Source: Amblyornis subalaris (lineage: Eukaryota; Chordata; Aves; Passeriformes; Ptilonorhynchidae). From it: a DNA stretch of 64,000 nt. Both the position numbers and the translations under genes were made by a program. The stretch spans positions 2,383,446-2,447,445 of the forward strand of contig JACAXG010000025.1 in assembly GCA_018881555.1 (NCBI GenBank). The letters are read 5' to 3'. Under the pieces are notes generated by a model. It searched no databases. It worked only from the letters and a program-made list of their open reading frames with translations, and was not told the DNA's origin. Positions 47,235-58,385 of this stretch are shown here, one piece after another (positions within the stretch are counted from its first letter, which is position 1; each line of letters opens with the position of its first letter).

Positions 47235-47475
47235 TGCCTGAGCTCCTGTTATACAAATGAAAGGTTTTTAGTGGGAAAGACTCTGGGAGAGTAATACATC
47301 TCCCATATTGATCGCAGGCCAGGGACCAAGGCACGGCTTAAACAGTAATTGATTTCTAGCCGCCGAGATGTGTTGGGGAGCATTGATTTAACAGCACTGC
47401 AGACACACTGCTACTAATCTGATTAAAGTATTTAGCAGAAATGTTATTCTTTTAAAAAAAAACAGAGGGAGGTGA
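47235..47475. promoter_or_regulatory. AT-rich candidate conserved element
   Basis: GTTATACAAATG, AACAGTAATTGATTTC, GCATTGATTTAACAGC, CTACTAATCTGATTAAAG, TATTTAGCAG and a run of ten A within TTTTAAAAAAAAAAC. Non-coding and complex. Confidence 0.4.
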
Positions 47476-48189
47476 NGGTGCTGCCTGGGGCTGAGGCAGG
47501 CCTGTGGAGCAGGGACAGCACAGCACCCTGCCAGCAGGGGCCTGGGGACAGCTCTGTGCCCGCAGCCTGGCCAGGGTGCCGCTGCCTTGGGACACATCTC
47601 CAGCCAGTTGTGCTTGCAGCCGTTCCTGACAGAGCTCCCAAGGATGTGTGCGAGCCTGGCAGGACAGAGGCAAGGCAGAGCCAAGGACGTNTGCTGGGAG
47701 TGTGGACAACACATGGACGAGCGCCCATCCAGCAACCGTGCCAGTGCAGCCACCAACTGTGCTGGGGACAGGGCAGGTGTGGGAGGAGGTGGAGACAGCC
47801 TGCAGAGGTGGCCCCGGTCGGAGGCATGCTCGGCTGGTGGAGAATGCACATGTGCCACACCAGAGCTGCAGCAGCCAGGGAGGTGCAGAAGCCAAGGTCT
47901 GGCAGTGCCTGGGCGTGGAGGAAATGCTGAGCAAGGGAACCATGTGCACTGCTGGCCCACTGGCCATGCAGCATCCCCATGTTCAGCCCTTCCCCACATT
48001 GTGCCCTGCCACAGGCNGTCAGGCCATCGCCAGGAGCTCTTGCGTGCTGTTCCCTCCTGTCCCTGTCCTGCCCCACTGCTGAGAGCAGGGACGGATGCTG
48101 GGCTGCTGGGGAGGGGAGTCCCTCATGCCATTCCCAGCCCTTGTGGAAAGGTACCAGCTGAGCAGGTGGAAGGGTTCCTGCCACTCCCC

Positions 48190-48295
48190 ATCACACTCAT
48201 CAGCCCAGTTAATTAACAGGCGATGTCAAACAAATAAATTATTCCTGCTTCCTATTGATTCTAATTTACTGGCCCCTGGAGAACCCAGGATCGTT
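48190..48295. promoter_or_regulatory. AT-rich candidate element
   Basis: CCCAGTTAATTAACAGG, CAAACAAATAAATTATTCC, CCTATTGATTC and TAATTTACTGG within 90 bases. Confidence 0.4.
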
Positions 48296-51200
48296 TATCC
48301 CACCTGTCACCCCTGCANAGCAGCTGCACTAACATCTGCCCTGCTCCCTTCACCTCTCCTGCCCCGCCACCTTTGGGGCAGAGCTGGGCACAGCTGTGGG
48401 GACCACAGTGCCCTACACCAGTGCCTGTTGTACCCCGGAATACAGTTTCAGCTTGGTCTGCTTCTTCTACCGGGAATGGCAGATGCCCTACTGCCAGCAG
48501 CATAGGGAGGGAAACTGTCTGCCCATCCTTGTGGCACCCCTGCTTGCTTGGGGTTCACTTTCATCCAGGGGTTCCCTGGCTCCTGCCAGACCTATCCCCT
48601 CCCAGCACCACCAGAAAGGGTGTGGGTGCCAGTTCTGACTACCTGAGCATCCAGGCCCCCAGCCCAGGCCATGCCCACCAGGGCAACAGCCAGATTTCTC
48701 CGTTGTCCCAGAGAGAGGCCACTGCTGCTCACGCAGAAGCCTTTGATGCCTGCCTCCTCAGTGGGAGGCTGATCAAAGAGTGAGCCCCTCCCAGCTCCCA
48801 CCCCTATGGATGGTAGATCAATAAATCAATGCCAGCTCAGCTGCTGACTGCACAGTAAGCTTGGTTGGGAGATCCTGGAGACAAACAGGGTCCTGGCATC
48901 CACCCCTGCCTGCTTCAGGATCTCAGCTCATGGCTGATGCCACACTGGGCTAGTTATGCACCACCCACATCAACNCAGGCTCTCAGGCAGCCAGCCCTGG
49001 GCAGCCAGGACTGTATCCTGCTGGGGTCTGGGAAGCACCCAGTGACACATCGTGGTCGTTCCCTGGCCAAGGCACCACCACTCAGTGCTGCCTGCACAGG
49101 GCTGGCCTTTGTCTGGCAGGAGCCCCTAGACTCACATGCAGTGGTGCAAGTGGCAGCATATGTGCACTCCTCTGGGCACAGGGTCATCGGCTGGCTCAGC
49201 TGAGGGATGCTCTGGGCAGCAGCCTGCCGGCACAGAGCAGCCCTGGCCTCACCCCAGTTCCCATAAACAACAAGCCATGTCATACTGGGGCAGCTGGAGC
49301 CTGGCCAGGGTCATGGAATGNGGCNGTGGGTGCAGCCTGCCTGCCTGTCTGCTGCTCCAGGCACTGGTGCTTTCGAGATCTGGATGAGCTGGATTTCCTT
49401 GGATTGGATGGATTAAATTGATCCCGGCCAGANGCCAGTAGCAGGCTGCTTGCCACGTGCCTATAGTCCAAGCCTGCCTGGAGCATTTGCTGCTTGGATG
49501 GGGGTCACCCGGCATCTGGCTTGGGAAGGTACACACAGAGCACTGGAATCACTCTTGGGGACCCTGCTATGTATCTTGTGCTGCCTGTTCTTCTACAAGC
49601 CCTTGGACATCTCCTCGCTGCTCTTCCCTTGCAGAAAGTGGAGCAGCAACAGCCCTGCTGTTGTGCCAAGGAGAGGGTGAGGAAGTGTAGTGGATGCTGC
49701 TGCCAAGCTCTGCTGCCAACCTGGCCAAGGCCGGGGGGCNGGCAGGTGACTCACTCGCCCTGGGTGATTCATCCCAGGTGGCTGGCTGGAGCAACCAAAG
49801 AGCCAGGGTGGCTTCAGCCGTTTCAGGATGTCTTGCCCAGAGCCAGCCTATCACCCCGGTCTCCAGCCCTTGTCTGAATNCGCGTGCCTGCTCCCACAAA
49901 GGTGGTCCTCGTGGATGCAGCCCAGCTATACCNGTGCCTGGGAGTCTCCAGCCTCCCCACCACTGACCCACCACCCACCCTGCGAGGACCGTGGGGTGCC
50001 TGGCCGAGTGGGAGGCTGCAGCTCCCACCTGGATTGGCGTGGTCCCACGGCAGTGCNCGGTGGGGTGCGCGTAGGAGGAGCGGCTGGCGGCACCGCAGCC
50101 AGGAGATAAGCTCTCTGCTCATCCTCATCGCATGTGACGGGAGGGAGATTTATGGCTCCAAGCTGCGATTTGTGCGCAGCTTCAACACACCGTATTGATC
50201 ACTCCTGGTTGCTCCTGCTGCTCCCTCACCTCTCAGCCCCTGCCTGTTAACTCTTCCAGACCTGGGGACCCTCGGGGCTGGGCACCCTTGTGTGCTGCAG
50301 CAGCTGCTGCAACAAGGAGCACCTCAGGTCCGGGCTGGCTGGGGTGCCGCGGCCATCTTCTGGGAGAATAACAGGGTTTTCGCTGGTGGGGGCTCGAAGC
50401 AGAGCAGGCAGGGGGAGTTCGGCTGGGTTGGCAGCTGGGAGCATCCCTTGGAAAGGAGAGGGGCCAAGGGGGCAGGGGCGTTCTGGAGGAGCCAAGGGGA
50501 CAAGGTGGTTCTGGAAGAGCCAAGGGGACAAGGATGGCAGTCAGTGATAAGCGAGGAGTGCAGAGGGGATGGGGCATGGTGCCAAGGATTAGTGCTGAGC
50601 NTACGGGGATGGCAGGTGGTGACAAAGGAACAGTTCCCAGGGGACAGTGTGCAATGGCCATGGGCAGTGCCAAGGGCACATGGACAGCAGTGTGCACCAA
50701 GCAGTCCCGGGGCCAGCTGGGGGGCCGATGCCGAGGGGATACGGGCAGCTGAGGGGGGACGGGGATGGGGCTGCAGGTGGCTCTGNAGCAGCAGCAGGAA
50801 ATGATGTGTGAAATGAAGAGTTCCTGCCCAGTGCCCAGAGGGAGTGTGCAGCATACTGAGCAGGGCTGGGGCCGGGGAGGGGGCTGCAGGGGAGTGCATG
50901 GCTGAGGGGGTCCCCAGCACTGTGTGGGGATGCTGACTGAGGGGGCTGCTCTGCAGCTTGGGGGTGTGTCCTTCCTACAGGGGAAGCGGGCAGGGGGCTC
51001 TTGGCATGGAGTGGTGGGTGGCTGCTGTGGGGCTGGAGGCTGTGTGGCGCACAGCCCTGGTAGATCGAGCCCTCACTGCCCCCCCGCTGCGACGCCCCAG
51101 CACCGCGTACCCGCCACCCCCTCCCTGCTCACTGGTTTCCCGCTGCTCCACGGAGATAATTAAATCCGCTATTTCGGCAGGTTCCGCATCCCCTGCCAGG

Positions 51201-51954
51201 CGGATCCGCAATCAGCCTCGAGAGGGCCGGGGCCACCCACCTGCGCCCCTCCACCCTCATCGCCCTCACACCGGGGCACCTTGGCTGGCCCTGACACCTC
51301 TGCCTACCTCGGATCCCTGTCTGAACCCTTGGGGACAATCCTGGGTGCTTGCGGGAGGGGTAACACACTCCTCCTGTGTTGGTCGTATCTCCTCTCCAGC
51401 TCCGGGGTCGCAGCCCCATGCCAGCTGCTCTGGAGGGGTCAGTCCTGTCCCCAAAGCCATTCTGGCTGCAGAAGGACCCATCCAGGGGTGCCACAGACCC
51501 TAAGCACAGGCAGAAGCAGCTCCCCGTTGGCTGTCCCATGTCCCCAGCTTCCCATTCATTCCCAGTTCCGATATTACCATCTTTCTGCAGCACCCGGAGA
51601 AGCTTTAAATAATTCACGGAGGTGAGCTGGGGCACAGATGCTCCCACAGGCAGCTGGGTGTGAGCGGGCAGGCAGCGGCTGGGTGGCAGAGATAGCGGTG
51701 CTGTCCCCGCCGGCTGCCCAGGGCTTGCTGGCACCTGCCAGCTGGGAAGGAAGGGGCTTGGGCTGTTCACGGAGGAAAAGCACTGAGAGCATCATCCTGT
51801 GACAGTTTAGCAGAGTCAGGCGGTAAGCAGCGTTCCCGGNGAGTCCCACACTGTGCTGCCGCCCATGCCCAGCTCCACACCGTGCCCCCTGCCTGGCTGG
51901 CTCTCCCCTCCGCCTCCCCTCTGCCCTCAATCCACTGTGCAGGATCCCAGATTG

Positions 51955-52065
51955 ATTCCTGAGAAAGCCTGTGAAGCTGGCAACTCTGGCTGTAAATTTT
52001 GATCAATAATTTAAGGGGGTAAAACTATTAATAGAATATTAAACAATCTGCTCTTGTCCAAGGCA
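51955..52065. promoter_or_regulatory. AT-rich candidate element
   Basis: AGATTGATTCC, GTAAATTTTGATCAATAATTTAAGG, AACTATTAATAGAATATTAAAC. It lies about 3.4 kb downstream (transcript sense) of the a-type exon donor, so it would be in that transcript's first intron. Confidence 0.35.
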
Positions 52066-55000
52066 TGAAGGTGGGAGTGAAGGTGAGGGTACCTGGATGA
52101 TCTGCACAGCCACCTCCTGGTCCAGCCAAAAGCCCCAACACTACCTGTGCCGGTGCAGTGGGGAGAGTGGCAAGTGTTGCTGAAACTAATTGTCGGCTGT
52201 GCCAGGAGAGGGGAGGGCGGCATCCATCAGGGAGTGGAGTTATTGATGGACTCCAAGGCTGCTATTACCTGCCAGCCCTGCTATTACACACACCATCACT
52301 CAGTGCATGGTTGCAGCCGCCACGCCAGCCCCTCGGTGGTGCCTCGTACCGTGCTGGCTGGGAAAACCACTGGAAACAGGTATAATTACACAGACAGTGC
52401 CCACCAGGAGTGTTTCGGCTGCAGCTCCACTACCTTGCTGCTGGCTGCACATTGCACTGACGCTGTTCAGTGCTGCCTGGATTTTCCTCTAAGTCTTATG
52501 TCCCCAGCCCCACAAGAAGGCAGAACGATGCAAACCCCATAGCACATCCCTGCCCCACCCCAGTGCCTTCACCTTCTGCAACCAGGCTGGCCCTGCACAG
52601 CCTGGCTGAGCCACGGCGGGGAGGCAGCCTCTGCCCTCCTGGAGTGGGGAGCTGGCCTTCACCACCAGCAGGTGATGCTCTTGGGAGCCACCGCACTGTG
52701 ACGCTGAGAGCCCACCGCAGCCTGACTCATTTTGGGAGGATTAGTCCCTGATCCCCCACTGCCCAGACTCAGGGACGGCAGCTCTGGGAAGCAAGGAAGT
52801 GAAAATCAGGGAGATTAACCCTGGTCCCCACTGGGATGGAAAATGGAGGCACATCTGCTCATCCAAATGGAAGGAACAGCCTCCCTATGGGGGAGCAGAT
52901 AAAAATAGGCTGACATTTACCTGCCAGCCCCAAGCAGGGCGGGCAGAGGGCACCATGACCAGCCTGTGCCCACAGCGGGATGCAGGCATCCATTCAAGTG
53001 CCGAGCACTCACCACCTGCTGTCCTGCTCGGGCTGTAGACAGCACGTGGCATGCAGAAGGGTGGCTGTGTGGCAGCAGAGTGGCTGTGTGACAGCAGGGC
53101 GGTGCCCTAAGGCAGCACCAGTGATGGGGAGTCCTTCCAAGGCAGGGGTGCCTGCTGGGCACATGCAGGCACAGATTTTGGGGCGATGGGATAGCCAGGT
53201 GTGTGCGCCAGAGCTATGGTGTGTTTGGGGCTGCCTGTGCATGGACGTGGGCAGAAGGATGGCTGAGAGTGAGGTGGGAAGCTGTGGCATGGGAAGGGCA
53301 GTGAGCTCGGGACTGGACTGGGCCTGAGCCTGGAGCCTATTGGGATTCTCATTGGTCCTAGAGGGATGGTAGTGAGAAGAGCAGGCAGGGCTGAGATGCC
53401 CAGTAGAGGTGCTCAGGGAGATGTTCAAGCAAGGCAAAGAACACCTTTTACCTGGGCATCCTTCCCTGCAACCAGCACAAAGAAACCTCTTCAGCTGGCC
53501 AAAGCCCTGCAGTCTGGGCTGCCAAGAAGGGCTGATGGCATTCTCCGCCCTGCTCAGGAGCCAGGGAGTGCCACAGCAGCTGTTCACACCTCTCCGTCTT
53601 CCTGCAGCAGCCCTGTCTTCCCATGCACCACAGACCAGAGCTGGGCATCCTTCTACAATGGCATTAACATTTCCCAGCAATGCTGGCAGCATTTCCTTGG
53701 GATGTCACTCACCTCTTCACAGCCATCTTGGAGCAGAAGGGGCCAGCCGCCCTACAGCCATAGAGGTCAGGATGCCTCCTCCAGCATTGCCAGCTTGGCA
53801 TCCCACCTCTGAGCAGGTGTTTACCTTGCTGCATGCCCAGAGGCTCAGAGTGCCTGCTCAAGCCGAGGCACAGTAGCACCCAGCCCAGCACCAGCGAGCC
53901 CAAGCCAAGGCACCAAGAAGCCAGTGCATGGCTGCGGGCGGAAAGGGTTAACTGCTGTGAGAGCAGAGCTTCCCCTGCCTCCCCCTGCACCGTGTTTTAC
54001 AGGCCGGAGCTATTACCAGGAAATGTTCCCANCAGCACCATTGATCCCCTTGTTTACAGCCCAGTAATCCTCCACTGTTGACTCAGGAGCAAAGAGGAAA
54101 GAAGGGAGGAGATGGCTCCCTCTTGGGCATTCCCTTTGCCCTGCCTGCCTCCCGCCCAAACCCGCCTGATGCACCGGGATGACCCTGCCACACTGGCTGG
54201 GCACTGGAGTCTCTGCCGCCAGTGGGAAGACTATGGAGGGTGGCACAGTGGCAGGAGCCTGACTGTGAGAGCAGCCATGGCCCTGAATGAGCTGACTCAC
54301 ACAGGCGGCTGCGCGGGTCCCCTCTCGCTGGCATTGCCCTCCCGGCACGTGGCTGTGCCCCCGCCAGCTGCCTGACACCTGGTCGCAGGGCCCAGTGTGG
54401 CAGCCCCACTTTGCTCTCATTAGGGAGATGAGCGGAGGTGTCGTGCTAGGTTAGAGACCCTCCCGACTCACAGCTCTGCACCTGCCAAGCTGGAGCAGCT
54501 GCCAGCTGGGAGAGCCCCGTGCAGTGGCAGTGGGCACCCACGCGCTGCCCAGGGAGGCTGCATCCCCCCAGGCTGCCCACCAGACACAGCACGGCTGGGT
54601 GCCAGTTCTTGGTGTGGGANGCTGGCCTTGCACAGCCCTGCCTGCCGCTGCCCCTGTGTGTCAGCTCTCCCCAGCTCTCCCTTGTGCTTGGCCGAGCTGA
54701 GATCCTGCAAATCTGTGCCAAGCATCTGTGCCAAGGGCACTTGTGTGGTGTCCAGCAATGGGACTTTCATGAGCTTTTTACTTCTTCTGGCTCTGATAAC
54801 ATCAGGGCTCTGCCACCTCCCTGTGCCCACGTCCCAGGCATGTCCTCATGCTGGTTGGGAGGGCAGGATTATGCCTTCCTCTGCTCACTTATGGTACTGC
54901 CTGGATTCAACCCATCCCCTGGCGCCTGCTCGGCTAGGAGGGGATATACCTTGCTCCCTTTCAAAACCCTCTAGGCCTGGATTTAACTTCCCTCCCTGGC

Positions 55001-55410
55001 AAGCCATCAGGAGCCTGGGTCTCTCCCAAAGCCCACAGGAGGGGCAAGGAGCCAGGCTGCCCAGGCAGACTGGAGCAAAGCTGTGGGTCACAGCCTGCCT
55101 CTGCTGGGGCTGATCCAGGCTGGGCAAACCCACCCTTTCTCTGCACCTCTCCCCCCAGCTTCACAGCACAAGCATTGCCAGAGCAACCGCAGCCCAGCCC
55201 AGCACACCCCAGCTCTTCATGGGGCTCTGCCCCAGCCCCAACAAACCCAGCCTGCCAAAACTGGTGCCTATCTTTCCCCTTCCCTGATCCTTGGTCACTG
55301 GGGAACAGGATCTCCTTGTCAGCACCCCAGCAGTGCCCTGGGCTCTGGGTGCCAGCCCAGGGACCATGCCTAGCCCTTCCTGCCCCCCAAAGTAGTCCCA
55401 ACCACTGGGC

Positions 55411-55416
55411 ACTCAC
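55411..55416 (-). other. Splice donor of the a-type ASIC exon
   Basis: The minus strand reads ...GAC TTC CAG ACA followed by GTGAGTGCCC. The break falls in phase 0 one codon before the conserved Val, the same place as in the ASIC4 exon and, from known proteins, in ASIC2a (DFTT-V). Both donors share the eight bases GTGAGTGC. The open frame runs on into the intron to a stop near 54961, but that tail has no ASIC character. Confidence 0.85.
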
Positions 55417-56070
55417 TGTCTGGAAGTCGCTGCTGTTGCAGTCCTCATTGGCAAATGTGCAGCGGACAAGCATCCCGCCCAGGTCCAGCTGGTGGCCCAC
55501 ACGCTCATAAAACTCCTCCAGGTGGAAGGGACGGCTCTTCTCTTCCTCGCTCATGGCCAGTGTCCCCAGCAAAGCCTCCAGCCTGCTCCTCTCAGGGCTT
55601 TCTGGCACCAGGGGCCGGCCAGCACCATCCAGGAGCCCCAGCATCTCCCCTGCCCAGTACAGATCGTGGCTGGAGAGCTGTGAGAAGCGGGCAGGGTTGA
55701 TGTTGCAGAGCGTGATGGCGGGGAAGATCTTGTTGTGCTCCGTCTCCTCCTCCAGCTGGGTGCTATGGGGGTACTGGAAGTACAAGCCCACACACTTGGC
55801 ATAGGCATGAACAAGGAGGGCCAGCGAGCCCAGGAAGGCCAGCAGCCACAGTAAGTTGCGGGTGGTGTAGCGCCGGTGCCGGAAGATGTGATGGATGCCG
55901 TGGAGGGTGGAACGGCTGGCAAAGTCTTCCAGGCTGCACGGGCGCTGCTGTGGGGCTGGGGCATCGCACGCTGGGTGCCTGTCAGGGCGGCGCCCTGCAG
56001 GAAGGGCTGCAGAGGGCCACGGGGAACCCCAGGGGCGTGGGGCAGGCCTCTGGGCTTCCTCCAGCCACAT
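55417..56070 (-). CDS. ASIC a-type alternative first coding exon (218 residues), upstream of ASIC4
   Basis: This exon encodes the N-terminal third of an acid-sensing ion channel subunit that differs from the ASIC4 exon at 21 kb. The start is the ATG at 56070-56068 (A at -3), the first in-frame ATG after a stop at 56140-56142. Residues 1-49 are Pro/Arg-rich and unlike any ASIC tail I know. Then come FASRSTLHG (HG at 57-58), TM1 at about 72-97 and FPAITLCN at 116-123. The segment at about 130-195 (FSQLSSHDLYWAGEMLGLLD, later EEFYERVGH) has the length and layout of ASIC1a and ASIC2a rather than the shorter ASIC1b/2b/4 form. Cys122, Cys204 and Cys211 match family cysteines, and N212-S-S is a sequon. 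His102 is kept at the ASIC1a His73 position, but the Asp78 position is Glu107. Two extra residues lie in GHQLDLGGML. It ends in phase 0 before GTGAGT. It is probably an alternative first exon of ASIC4; a separate or decayed paralogue is possible. Confidence 0.85.
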
Positions 56071-56270
56071 GCTGCCGGCCGGCTCTGCCTCTCCGCGCTG
56101 AGCCCAAGGTGCCAGACGAGGTTCGAGGAGGGATGACCGTCACGGTGCCGGGCGGGCTGGGCTGTGCGGCGTGTGGTGTGCAGCAGTACCGGGGCGGGAC
56201 TGGTGCGGGGTGGCGCTGACCGCACCCTGCCCCGACCGAGAAGCTCGCTGAGTGCCGAGATCACAGATGT
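56071..56270 (-). promoter_or_regulatory. Putative promoter and 5' leader of the a-type ASIC exon
   Basis: CpG density rises over about 55840-56270, covering the exon and its upstream flank. A GC box (GGGGCGGGAC on the plus strand, 56191-56200) lies about 120 bases upstream of the ATG. There is no TATA box. An in-frame stop at 56140 shows the frame is not an extension of an upstream coding exon unless a splice acceptor intervenes. This supports a first exon with its own promoter. Confidence 0.45.
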
Positions 56271-56999
56271 ACTTAGTGATCACCACATCCTGCAGGAACT
56301 GGAGCCAGAGGCTGAAACATCCTGGAAAGCTCAGGGCACTCTCACTGCCTGTCCCCCGGGATTGCGGGCAATTACTTGGAGTCCTGTTTACTTCCACCCT
56401 CTCCATGCACTTAGTGTGGGTTCCCCAGGGAGGGGGAGACAGGCAAATTCCTCACTTCCCCCTGCCAGGTCATGTAGAAGCTGCCTGGGCAGGGCTGCGT
56501 GGCTCTGGGTTCAGGAGAAGTACCGGGCCAGGCATGTGTTGGTGGGCAAGATCCCTTTGGCCATGGATATGTGGGGGAACCCCAAGCTCTGCACCAGCAT
56601 TGCAGAAACACAGCTCTGAAGCACAGCTCATTAGGCTGGCCAAGGAGTCGAGATATCGAGGGTCGCTCTTGCCACAGCTCCTGTGCCTTTGGACTCAAGC
56701 ACCTCCTCTGGGCTCCCCGAAAGCTGCAAGGGGCCAGACTACCGTGAGCACAGGGAAGAGTGAGGGGTGGCAGAGCACGTGGAGGCAGTGACACAGACCT
56801 CAAGGGACTGCCAGGTGCTGGCATCACGTGCATGCCACTGCAGGGCTCTCTGGCATGGTGCTACCTCAAGGCCAGGAGATCTGANACGGTGGAGGGGCCA
56901 GCACTGCTCAACATCCCTGGGCCTCACAGTGCACAGAAAGATGCAAAAACTTTTATGAGGCCAGCAATGAAGCTGAAGGAAACAGTTACTTGTGAGTGC

Positions 57000-57105
57000 T
57001 GAGAAGCACCTGTGTGCCCAAAGGCATGTTTCCCTTTTCGAACCATCTCAGTTGGTCTAGTAAAAGATACCGCCTTTCCCTATTTGGCTCACAATGCATG
57101 GACCT
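57000..57105 (+). mobile_element. Possible old interspersed repeat tail
   Basis: CAGTTGGTCTAGTAAAAGATACCGCCTTTCCC resembles the GTTGGTCTAATAAAAGATAT module common at the ends of old amniote interspersed repeats. I cannot name the family. It lies upstream of the a-type promoter. Confidence 0.4.
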
Positions 57106-57499
57106 GTTTAAGCAGATGCCACAGCACCGGTTTGGTGACAGGGGAGCAGAGCAGAGACACAGAGCAGAGCTATGTCTGTGAGGCCAGGGAGGACAGGTTT
57201 GGATCAGAGAGGGCACACAAGCTAGGACAGGGGGCTGTGTTCCGCAGCCTCACAGGAGGGAAGATGGGGAAAACAGAAGTGAGGATACTTGGGCACAGGG
57301 AAGAGGTGATGCCCAGGCCCAGTGGGGCTGAAAGGGGGAAGAGGACTGGGCTCTCTCCTGCAGATGTTCATACCTGGCTGGGCATCCACAGGGCCTCAGA
57401 GTAGAGCAAAAGGCACTGCAATATCCTGGCGGTGTCTGTAGCCACAGGCTGGCGACACTGGCCCTGCCCAGCTGTGCTCCCCTGGCCTGTGCTCCCCAG

Positions 57500-57600
57500 C
57501 ACAGCTTTAAATCCATTAGCTTTGCATAATTAGATTTTTCTCAATTACCAGATTATGATAATTAACAGCTCATTTGTAGGAGGCAGTGCCTAATCCCGGC
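57500..57600. promoter_or_regulatory. AT-rich candidate element upstream of the a-type exon
   Basis: CCATTAGCTTTGCATAATTAG, TTTCTCAATTACC, GATTATGATAATTAACAGC. The dense TAATTA cores about 1.4 kb upstream of the a-type start make it a candidate enhancer for that promoter. Confidence 0.4.
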
Positions 57601-58079
57601 ATCACACTTGGCTCGATCCCAGCCTGGCTCTTGAGGCTGCTGGTGCTGGGACACTGGGCAGCAAAGCAAACACCAGCATGGAGGAGCCTCAGGGATGCTC
57701 CCAGGACCCCTCAGAACCTCTCAACCACTGCTGACCTAGACCTCCCCTGCACTGTCTGGCCAACACAGCCTACCTGGAGGGGTTGGTCCCCAAAAAGAAG
57801 GGGGATGAGAGCCCAGGCAGGAAGAGCATCCTCAAGCAAAGGGAGTCAGCAGGGATTTAGAAGTGGCTCAGGCATCCGCATGGCTCCAAAGATGCAGAAA
57901 ACATCCTGCAATGCCTCTTTCTACAAGCAGCCACCAAGGGAAAACATGGGAGAGGTTAGCATTGTGGGCTGGGCTGGCACGGCTGCAGTCATTAGGAGTC
58001 TCATTAATGAACTTTCCTAGTCAATAATGTTGTGAGGAAGGACAGGAGAGCAGGGAGGCAGCTGCTGGTAAGGTACCAA

Positions 58080-58385
58080 TCTTCATCACAGGAAGGCAGG
58101 GCAGTTCAGGCAATTACTGCCCATCAACAGAGTTTCATCCCTAGTAACATAATAGAGCAAATATTAAGAGAAAAATGCTTCTGAGGACCTCGAGGGCAAG
58201 GGAACAGGGAGCAATAAAGATGTGCTTGAAGCTCACACAGAATAAATCTGCCCAGTCCAACTTCATCNCCTTTTTTTGGGTAAAATTGCTAAATAAATTG
58301 ATAGTGAGGAGACAAGAGGTATGATATATCAGGCTTTTGTTAAAGCATTTGATATAGCATCTTAGGGAACTAATTCTAGTTAGTG
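58080..58385 (+). mobile_element. CR1-type LINE remnant (RT region)
   Basis: The plus strand reads CAGTCCAACTTCATCNCC, then TTTTTTTGGGTAAAATTGCTAAAT, a GGTATGATATATCAGGCTTTTG-like block and AAAGCATTTGATATAGCATC. This is the order and wording of the CR1 reverse-transcriptase core (the segment coding DxxKAFDTV). Frames are broken. A short degenerate fragment. Confidence 0.7.

Larger units (their letters stand above)
26873..55410. other. Sequence between the two ASIC first exons, main part
   Basis: Apart from the separately listed repeats and AT-rich islands, I see only GC-rich single-copy-looking DNA. No ASIC exon 2-10 motif (YGKCYTFN, LDIQQ, HMPGD, GLFIGAS) was seen on the minus strand, and no coding exon of another gene was recognised on either strand. 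This absence is what argues that the a-type exon has no body of its own here. Confidence 0.6.

Noticed and set aside
54961..55416. Continuation of the a-type frame by about 150 codons past its donor
   Set aside because: ASIC similarity stops at GTGAGT and the tail lacks the conserved YGKCYTFN block; treated as intron read-through.
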